A DNA stretch of 10,608 nt from an uncultured Opitutia bacterium (GTDB lineage Bacteria; Verrucomicrobiota; Verrucomicrobiia; Opitutales; UBA953), in the NCBI GenBank assembly GCA_903957465.1, contig CAJBPJ010000140.1, positions 1 through 10,608 of the forward strand. The letters are read 5' to 3'. The position numbers and the translations under genes were made by a program. This document shows, piece by piece, positions 5,148 to 10,608 of this stretch (within the stretch, counting starts at the first letter, position 1; every line of letters begins with the position of its first letter). The notes beneath the pieces are model-generated. The model was given only the letters and a program-made list of their open reading frames with translations. It made no database searches and was not told the origin of the DNA.

Positions 5148-6486
5148 AATGCTCCCAGCCAGGCGCACCGATACGTGTTGCCCGTAAGAATTTCCATCCC
5201 ATGGCCAAAGCCGCAAAGCCTAAACTCAAAGCCAGCGCTGCCCAAATGCCTTCGGCGCCATAACCTAAAGGGAAAGCGAGAATAAGACAGAGTGGTAGCG
5301 CTATGCCCCAGTAACACGCAGCTGCGGCCCAAGAGGCCCATGCGGCAAAATTAACTGACCGGAGCAGATGGGCCGAAACAACCTGAATGCCGTCAAAGGG
5401 CGCCCAGAGCGCGGCAAAAATAAGCAATGTCGACGCAAGATCGCCGACGCGGGTTCCCGCAACTTCGTAGACAGCCAGTAACTCTGGCCGAAATAAAACC
5501 ATGAGCAGTCCGTAAATTCCCATGATCGATCCCGCAATGATGAGGGAGCCGACACCGATAGCGCGAGCGAGCGCGCGATTGTTAGCTCCGCGTGCCTCGC
5601 CGACGCGAATGCCCGCAGCAATGCCGAGTCCAAGCGGGAGCATAAATGCCGCCGACGCTGCGCTCACTGCAACTTGGTGAGAGGCTTGGGAAATAGGTGA
5701 AATCCATCCGGCAAAAATCGGTACGATCGCAAAAATCCCGACTTCACTTAGACTGTGAAGCCCAGCAGGTATACCGGTCTGCAGAAGTCGCGAGAAAACC
5801 TGCCGATTAAGTCCCTCGCTTACATTGATTTCACCTCTCCCCGGCGTGAACCAAAGACCAATCAGCATCAGGACCCTTGAAATGATTGTCGCCCAGCCTG
5901 CACCGGCCAAACCGAGCTTAGGGCAGCCCCAATTCCCGTACATCAAAAGCCAGTTAAGACCGATATTGGCAAGCAGGCCAAAGGTTAACCAAGCCAGCGA
6001 AATCCATGGCTGGTGCTGTGAGTCACGGTGTCCACGTACAGCATGAAATAGTAATCCAGGGATAATTCCCCAGGCCATTAAGACATAAAAGTCATGCGCC
6101 TCGGCAACAACCTCAGGCGCGGATCCTAGGTATGGTAAAAGATAAACGCTCAGGTGCGTGAGTGTGGCGGCGACAACCCCAAACGTCAGCGCGAGCACTA
6201 CGCCGTGGCGGAGAATGGTTCCTGATGAGCCGGTAACGCCGGCTCCATTATCTTGTGACTGGTAGACTGCCACTGACCCGACGACGCCGATTCCAAATAC
6301 GTAAGGAATGTAATTAAGGTTTCCCGCAAGTGCCGACGCCGCCAAAGCCGTCTCCCCAAGCCGGCCCGCCATAGCTACATCGATGACAAACATTAAGCCG
6401 TAGCCGAGCATGCCTAACATAATCGGCACAGCTAGGCGGAGCGTAGGCCCGAGTTGTGCGCGAATAGAAGGTGCCGTCGACGACAT
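5140..6486 (-). CDS. MATE family cation-coupled multidrug exporter (NorM-like)
   Basis: MATE proteins export cationic or organic compounds across the inner membrane in exchange for Na+ or H+. The 448-residue length fits, and hydrophobic segments alternate throughout, consistent with 12 helices in two halves. The first helix carries VIDVAMAGRLGE, with Asp36 at the place of the NorM cation-site Asp. SLSEVGIF provides Glu248 and FDGIQVV provides Asp365, which match the other two acidic residues known in NorM. IRVGEARG (about 293-300) is also typical. The ATG at 6486 shares its A with the TAA of the upstream ABC ATPase gene, so the two are probably translationally coupled. The cargo cannot be predicted. 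Confidence in the family is high; the NorM subfamily is likely. Confidence 0.93.
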   Translation of the reverse strand: MSSTAPSIRAQLGPTLRLAVPIMLGMLGYGLMFVIDVAMAGRLGETALAASALAGNLNYIPYVFGIGVVGSVAVYQSQDNGAGVTGSSGTILRHGVVLALTFGVVAATLTHLSVYLLPYLGSAPEVVAEAHDFYVLMAWGIIPGLLFHAVRGHRDSQHQPWISLAWLTFGLLANIGLNWLLMYGNWGCPKLGLAGAGWATIISRVLMLIGLWFTPGRGEINVSEGLNRQVFSRLLQTGIPAGLHSLSEVGIFAIVPIFAGWISPISQASHQVAVSAASAAFMLPLGLGIAAGIRVGEARGANNRALARAIGVGSLIIAGSIMGIYGLLMVLFRPELLAVYEVAGTRVGDLASTLLIFAALWAPFDGIQVVSAHLLRSVNFAAWASWAAAACYWGIALPLCLILAFPLGYGAEGIWAALALSLGFAALAMGWKFLRATRIGAPGWEHSA

Positions 6487-7556
6487 TAGGAAAGGAGGAT
6501 GACAACATCCTCAGGTTCAACCCAAGCGCAACATGAAGCAGAAGATCCTGCGCGATTACGCGGATTCATCTCTAGGACTTTAAGTAACGTTCCTTGGCGG
6601 GACTGGAAATCATGCAAAGCACTGTTTCCTAAAAATACTGAGCTAACAACAGACCCTTGAAAGGCATTGTCCTCTGGACCAACGCTGTCGAGGCGGAGAC
6701 CCTCCGGACGAATACACACCATGACCGAAGCACCGTCGGCAGGAACTGTGTCTGGTCGAGCCAAAGCCCCGCTCACTTCACCCAGGGCACAACGAACGAC
6801 AGCCTCGCCTGCAGCGGAACGAATAACTGTTGCGGGTAAAAGATTTGCTGCACCTAAAAATGCGGCCACCCAGCTATCAACGGGCCGGCGGTAAACATCA
6901 CGCGGTGCACCGAATTGAACAACTTTACCTTCACGCAAGACAACAATCTGATCTGCCAATGCATAAGCCTCCGGCAACTCATGCGTCACAATGATGGTAG
7001 TAATCCCAGCGGTTTTCAAAACAGCTGATAAAGCTTTGCGGGCTTCTTCGCGCGACGGTACGTCTAAATGCGAAAAAGGTTCGTCCAATAAAAGAAGTGC
7101 GGGACGTGTTGCCAGTGCACGCGCCACAGCAACGCGTTGCTGCATACCACCCGAAAGCTCACTTCCACGACGGGCACCAAGACTTTCTGCGCCTAAGGCT
7201 TTTAAAGTCACGGCAGCTTGCAGAAGCGCCTCTGCTGAAGACGCTCCACCCTCTTCCGCCCCCTGCGCAACATTCTCGAGAGCGGTCAAGTGAGGGAAGA
7301 TTACCGGTGACTGGGTCACGAGGGCGACGCGGCGCTGTGTAGGGCTTTGACTCGAAACCTCTTTACCTCCGAGACGCACTTCACCGGTATCTTGTGTCGT
7401 CAGCCCTGCCAATACACGAAGCAGTGTTGATTTGCCTGCGCCCGAAGGCCCAACAACGCAAAGTGTTGATCCCGCAGGAACATCTAAGTCTACGCCAGCC
7501 AATGCAGCTGTGTCGCCTAAACGACGTCGCAGGGCAGTGGCACGAAGAGAAAGCAC
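6486..7556 (-). CDS. ABC transporter ATP-binding protein, FbpC/PotA/CysA-like with TOBE domain
   Basis: This is the ATPase subunit of an import-type ABC transporter. It has a full set of motifs: Walker A GPSGAGKST (36-44), Q-loop VTQSP (80-84), signature LSGGMQQR (134-141), Walker B LLLLDEP (154-160), D-loop SHLD (162-165) and switch His192 in THE. After residue about 240 a TOBE-like regulatory/substrate domain follows, with CIRPEGLRL and ending in a WVEPEDVVILLS strand. That architecture is usual for uptake of Fe3+, polyamines, sulfate or maltose-type sugars. The start is GTG at 7556; the frame is open upstream for some codons without an ATG, so GTG is the best choice. No permease or binding-protein gene lies on either side; instead it overlaps a MATE exporter by one base. 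The substrate is therefore unknown. Confidence 0.92.
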   Translation of the reverse strand: MLSLRATALRRRLGDTAALAGVDLDVPAGSTLCVVGPSGAGKSTLLRVLAGLTTQDTGEVRLGGKEVSSQSPTQRRVALVTQSPVIFPHLTALENVAQGAEEGGASSAEALLQAAVTLKALGAESLGARRGSELSGGMQQRVAVARALATRPALLLLDEPFSHLDVPSREEARKALSAVLKTAGITTIIVTHELPEAYALADQIVVLREGKVVQFGAPRDVYRRPVDSWVAAFLGAANLLPATVIRSAAGEAVVRCALGEVSGALARPDTVPADGASVMVCIRPEGLRLDSVGPEDNAFQGSVVSSVFLGNSALHDFQSRQGTLLKVLEMNPRNRAGSSASCCAWVEPEDVVILLS

Positions 7557-7595
7557 AAAAGATGTGGAACCCCAAGCGACACAAGTTGCAAGGGA

Positions 7596-7620
7596 CGACT
7601 TAACTAAATAAGCTAAGTCG
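7596..7620. promoter_or_regulatory. Perfect 7-bp inverted repeat upstream of the ABC ATPase gene
   Basis: CGACTTA (7596-7602) and TAAGTCG (7614-7620) form a perfect inverted repeat with an AT-rich 11-bp centre. It lies about 40 bp upstream of the GTG start of the ABC gene. It resembles a dimeric repressor operator more than a terminator, since no T run follows on either strand. No regulator gene is visible nearby. Confidence 0.35.
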
Positions 7621-7645
7621 ACCCAGCGCCCTGGTCTTTAGAGAG

Positions 7646-7667
7646 CGCAGAAAGGCTTTTTACTGCG
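7646..7667 (-). terminator. Weak hairpin at the end of the symporter operon
   Basis: CGCAG (7646-7650) and CTGCG (7663-7667) can pair, with a 12-base loop containing the stop of the small membrane protein gene. The stem is short and the downstream bases (CTCTCTAAAG) are only mildly T-rich. It may slow transcription between the symporter operon and the ABC gene, but the evidence is thin. Confidence 0.25.
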
Positions 7668-7899
7668 ACTTCGAGCAGCCGCAACCAGTCCCGCAGGACT
7701 CGCGAGCCGACTCGGCAGCCGCTGCGCGGCGGGCGTAGTAAGTCATCGCAGCCCCGAAGAGGAAGACGGCGGCACCCCACCAAAGATTAAGATTGAAGGG
7801 CAGCTTACCTGCAGCGGCTTCGCCACCAAAAATGCCCCAAGCCATAAGAATGGTGCCGAGAATGAGGAAGAGTTGTCCAATAGGTTTGCGGATGTCCAT
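7660..7899 (-). CDS. Small two-helix membrane protein with Cys-rich tail
   Basis: I do not recognise a named family. The 79 residues show a short basic start (MDIRKP), a hydrophobic helix at about 8-25, a Gly/Ala turn, a second helix at about 37-55, then basic YYARR and an Ala-rich stretch. The C-terminus carries Cys69, Cys73 and Cys75 in CGTGCGCSK, a spacing that could bind a metal or an iron-sulfur centre, though this is only inference. By the positive-inside rule both ends should face the cytoplasm. The gene starts 19 bp after the stop of the sodium:solute symporter gene, so it is very likely co-transcribed. Some symporters have small partner proteins (YjcH with ActP, YhdT with PanF); this one has a similar position but no obvious sequence match. 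The small ORF is convincing because of its membrane pattern and context. Confidence 0.75.
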   Translation of the reverse strand: MDIRKPIGQLFLILGTILMAWGIFGGEAAAGKLPFNLNLWWGAAVFLFGAAMTYYARRAAAAESARESCGTGCGCSKSQ

Positions 7900-7918
7900 G
7901 AGAGTGTTGGTTAAAGTT

Positions 7919-9646
7919 TTACCAGAAGTACCAATTGAGGAAAATCGCCACGACCAGCACTAGACTGCCGAGTACGGCTGGGCGCAGAAGGAAAGGCTCG
8001 TGGGTCTCAATGGGCTTAGGTGTAAGGGAGTAGACGAGTCCACTCAGTTCGGCGTCAGTCTTATCGCGACCTGTGACGAGCGAAACAATGAGGTTAACGA
8101 GGAAGGTCACACTAAAGGCGACCGTAGCCAGCCAGAAGGTCTGAGCGAGTTCCGTACCGAGCGTAAACGCAGCAGGCTGTCCGAGCAGTTGCGCGAGCCA
8201 GCCACCCTTCATGCCAAGCGGATTTTCGACTGCGTGAGAGAAGCCGTGGTAAAGGAGTGCAGCAAACGTGCCGATAATAAGTCCAGTGAAGGCTCCCCGG
8301 CTCGATGAACGGCGCGTGAACATACCAAGCAAGAAAGTCGCAAAGAGCGGGGCGTTGACGAAGCCGAAGATCAATTGGAGGATGCTAAGGATATTGTTGT
8401 ACTGAGCGGCTACGAAGGCGAAGGCCATCGAGGCAAGAATGCCGAAGACAGTGGCGTACTTACCCATGCGGAGCAGGTGGGCGTCATCCTTGCCGCGACC
8501 AATTGTGCTCTGGTAGATGTCGTAGGTCCAGACGGTGTTGAAAGCGGTGACGTTGGCGGCTGTGCCTGACATGAAGGAAGCCATCAGGGCCGTCAGTGCT
8601 AGACCAAGCATGCCACTCGGGAAGTAATGCAAAAGCATGGAGGGCAAAACTTGGTTGTAGTTGGGAACTCCATCCTTGGTTGGCAATTCGTAGCCTTGTC
8701 CATCACCCGTAAGTGCAAAGGCAACGAGCCCAGGAAGAATAACAACTGCAGGGAAGAGCATCTTGGGGATGGCGCCGATAATGGGCGTGCGCCGGGCTGC
8801 GCCCATATCCTTGGCAACCATCGCGCGCTGCACTTCTGCGAAATTTGTACACCAGTAACCAAAGGAGAGTACAAAGCCGAGTCCGATGAGAATGCCGTAC
8901 CATTCAACACCCATAGCATTCTCTGTACCCGAGGTGCCTGCCCAAGAGTGCAAGGCATCAGGCTTGGTAACAGTGAGCTTCGCCACAAGGCCGTCCCATC
9001 CGCCGATGTCGCGCAAAGCTATCCACGCGAGCGGTGCGATGCCGAAGACAATCATAAAGAACTGTAAGACTTCGGTATACATCGCCGAAGTCAGGCCGCC
9101 CTTAAGAACGTAGAGAAGGATGATAACGGAGGTGACAACAAGACAGAGGGTGTAGTCCCAGCCGATAAGACGGTTGATAAGATCGGCCAGCACGTGCATC
9201 GAGATGCCCGATGAAGAGATGGTCATGATGGCGAACGAGTACGAGTTGAACGCACGGGTACGTTCGTCGAAGCGCAGCTTAAGGTACTCGGGCACCGAGC
9301 GAGCCTTGGAGCCGTAGTACATCGGCATCATGAAGACACCAAGGAAGACCATCGCAGGTATAGCACCAACCCAATAGAAGTGCGCCGTCATGATGCCATA
9401 CTGGGCACCAGAGGCGGCCATCCCGATGAGCTCTTGAGCACCGAGGTTGGCAGAGATGAAAGCAAGACCCGTTACCCAGCCTGGCAGGGAGCGACCGGAG
9501 AGGAAGAACTCATCAGAGGTGCGGGTGTGCCGCTGAAGTGCAAAGCCGATACCAATTACAAAGGCGAAGTAAACCGCGAGGATGAGGTAGTCGACGGCCT
9601 GTAATTGGATGCTAACGCCTGATGACATGAGGATAGGGGCGAACAT
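7919..9646 (-). CDS. Sodium:solute symporter (SSS/SLC5 family)
   Basis: This inner-membrane transporter takes up a solute with Na+ using the LeuT-like inverted-repeat fold. The 575 residues contain about 13-14 hydrophobic segments. Family signatures include DEFFLSGRSLPGW (about 45-57), SANLGAQELIGM (65-76), KGGLTSAMYTEVLQF (182-196), FAEVQRAMVAKD (269-280) and MASFMSGTAANVTAF (355-369) near the expected Na2 site. By rough alignment to Vibrio vSGLT, the sugar-contacting Gln69 is replaced by Glu72, so galactose is not a safe substrate call; sugars or other organic solutes remain possible. The ATG at 9646 is used; a second ATG six codons later is also possible, and neither has a Shine-Dalgarno. 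The small Cys-tail protein gene follows after 19 bp. The protease gene upstream ends 101 bp before it. Confidence 0.93.
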   Translation of the reverse strand: MFAPILMSSGVSIQLQAVDYLILAVYFAFVIGIGFALQRHTRTSDEFFLSGRSLPGWVTGLAFISANLGAQELIGMAASGAQYGIMTAHFYWVGAIPAMVFLGVFMMPMYYGSKARSVPEYLKLRFDERTRAFNSYSFAIMTISSSGISMHVLADLINRLIGWDYTLCLVVTSVIILLYVLKGGLTSAMYTEVLQFFMIVFGIAPLAWIALRDIGGWDGLVAKLTVTKPDALHSWAGTSGTENAMGVEWYGILIGLGFVLSFGYWCTNFAEVQRAMVAKDMGAARRTPIIGAIPKMLFPAVVILPGLVAFALTGDGQGYELPTKDGVPNYNQVLPSMLLHYFPSGMLGLALTALMASFMSGTAANVTAFNTVWTYDIYQSTIGRGKDDAHLLRMGKYATVFGILASMAFAFVAAQYNNILSILQLIFGFVNAPLFATFLLGMFTRRSSSRGAFTGLIIGTFAALLYHGFSHAVENPLGMKGGWLAQLLGQPAAFTLGTELAQTFWLATVAFSVTFLVNLIVSLVTGRDKTDAELSGLVYSLTPKPIETHEPFLLRPAVLGSLVLVVAIFLNWYFW

Positions 9647-9747
9647 GGGGGTGATGGGAGTGTCGCGTTGGGTAAGACGACACCCTTTGACTACCCGCCT
9701 ATAGAGACATGGTCAAGAGCGAGCGCCGTGGCCTCGCCGGCTTACCC
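9647..9747 (-). promoter_or_regulatory. Protease-symporter intergenic region, possible promoter
   Basis: On the minus strand TTGACC (9716-9711) is a good -35 match, but the hexamer 17 bp on (TAGTCA) is a poor -10. An inverted GCGAG/CTCGC pair close to the protease stop could form a hairpin, without a T run. The region must separate or join the protease gene and the symporter operon, but nothing decisive is visible. Confidence 0.25.
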
Positions 9748-10608
9748 TTAACGCTTTGCGCTCGGTGTTTTATTCAACTCTATCGACCAATCGCAGGCAA
9801 TATTGAGGGCTTCGGTTAGCTGGATATCATAATCTGGCCAGGTTTCATCTTCCAAAGGCCCACGCAAACGCGACATGCTTTTCGAGGCTTTTTCCCAATT
9901 AGGATCTGTCTGTTTTTTCGCCTGAACAATGGCGGCATCAAGCTTAACCTCTTTACTTATCAGTTCGGACTTACCGTACTTCTCAAGTTCCTTTCGGACA
10001 CTTTCACGGAAAGCAAGGTCTTCGATACGCTCATTGCGACGTGTATTTAAGGATAGCGGAACTTCCGTACGATTAACGCGCGCGCTCGTCCATGAGAGCA
10101 TATGAGAAAGCGTGGAGAACTCAGGGAGTTCGATTTGTCGGCGGCGACTTGCGTCGTTTAGGCGCTTAATTAATCCAGTGCTTAAGGGCGCCTTGAGCCA
10201 GGCACCTTCATCAACCTTGGTCAGCATAGGCTCGACGGAATCCCAGGGAAGGGGCCGATCGAGATCAGACTCGGCGACGGGCATAACTGAAAATAGCGAC
10301 GGTACAGTGATGTCGGCCGGAACGCCTTTAAGTTGAATCGAAGAACCATTCGGCGCGTACCACTTTTGAATAGTTACTTTCACGGCGGACTTGAGCTGGG
10401 GGGCAAGCCGAGAAAGTTCGATGATGTTTTGAACGGAGCCTTTTCCGTGCGTTGTAGAATCACCAACAATTATAGCGCGACGATGGTCGCGCATAGCCCC
10501 CGCAAAGATTTCCGAAGCTGAAGCTGATAACTTCGACGTCAGCAAAATAAGCGGCCCATCCCAAGCAACCTTAGGATCCTCATCGTTATAGCACATGCTC
10601 TGGCCAGC
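9748..10608 (-). CDS. Tail-specific protease (Prc/Tsp, S41 family), C-terminal part
   Basis: The gene enters from the right edge; the frame continues past the Met at 10596 into AGQS, so that Met is internal. Prc-type proteases degrade or trim envelope proteins from their C-termini, usually in the periplasm. The visible part begins in the catalytic domain. Counting from that Met, SASASE holds Ser26, Asp37 follows in AMRDH, and Lys52 lies in THGKGSVQ. These match Ser430, Asp441 and Lys455 of E. coli Tsp, so the serine-lysine active site is intact. KWYAPNGSSIQLKGVPADITVP-like sequence closes the protease core. The remaining 180 or so residues are charged and helical, like the C-terminal domain of long Prc proteins. 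The signal sequence and PDZ domain must lie outside the window. The stop TAA is at 9748-9750. Confidence 0.94.
   Translation of the reverse strand, partial: AGQSMCYNDEDPKVAWDGPLILLTSKLSASASEIFAGAMRDHRRAIIVGDSTTHGKGSVQNIIELSRLAPQLKSAVKVTIQKWYAPNGSSIQLKGVPADITVPSLFSVMPVAESDLDRPLPWDSVEPMLTKVDEGAWLKAPLSTGLIKRLNDASRRRQIELPEFSTLSHMLSWTSARVNRTEVPLSLNTRRNERIEDLAFRESVRKELEKYGKSELISKEVKLDAAIVQAKKQTDPNWEKASKSMSRLRGPLEDETWPDYDIQLTEALNIACDWSIELNKTPSAKR

Noticed and set aside
7381..7584. Alternative minus-strand frame overlapping the start of the ABC gene
   Set aside because: It covers the Walker A region of the ABC ATPase in another frame and encodes nothing recognisable.
8627..9067. 146-codon open frame on the plus strand
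   Set aside because: It lies wholly antisense to the symporter gene, whose family motifs are clear there; the translated product shows no domain and reflects codon bias.

Overview
This window looks like ordinary chromosomal DNA from a free-living Gram-negative-type bacterium of moderate GC (low-to-mid 50s percent by eye). Gene content suggests a Verrucomicrobiota-like organism, perhaps Opitutia. The pointers are an archaeal/eukaryotic-type prolyl-tRNA synthetase, a sodium:solute symporter paired with a small membrane protein, a tail-specific protease, and no recognisable Shine-Dalgarno sequence at any of the nine visible starts. This assignment is an inference, not a proof. No phage, transposase, CRISPR array, rRNA or tRNA was seen.

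Layout: the only plus-strand gene is the 3' end of a zinc-dependent alcohol dehydrogenase (1-199). Everything after it reads leftwards on the minus strand. From right to left in transcription order these are: the C-terminal part of a tail-specific S41 protease (9748-10608), a sodium:solute symporter (7919-9646) with a tightly linked two-helix protein carrying a Cys-rich tail (7660-7899), an FbpC/PotA-type ABC ATPase (6486-7556) overlapping a NorM-like MATE exporter (5140-6486), proS (3466-4992), rpsR (3133-3327), the Sua5-type threonylcarbamoyl-AMP synthase gene (1992-2972), prmC (1141-1989), and a low-GC sulfotransferase (255-1055).

How the genes work together: proS, rpsR, sua5 and prmC form a translation-themed block (prolyl-tRNA charging, small-subunit protein bS18, t6A37 tRNA modification, release-factor methylation). 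The sua5-prmC pair, 2 bp apart, is clearly an operon. The ABC-MATE pair shares a TAATG stop/start junction and is probably translationally coupled. The symporter and the small membrane protein are 19 bp apart and probably co-transcribed.

The most unusual non-coding signal is a set of degenerate 7-bp tandem repeats. Arrays of CTAAAGA/CTAAGGC units lie about 10 bp upstream of the start codons of both sua5 and proS. A second pair of heptameric, purine-rich/pyrimidine-rich arrays in inverted orientation fills the rest of the proS-MATE gap. No intergenic gap exceeds about 165 bp. I found no clearly new defence or biosynthetic system here; the repeat family and the orphan ATPase-MATE fusion-like operon are the best leads.
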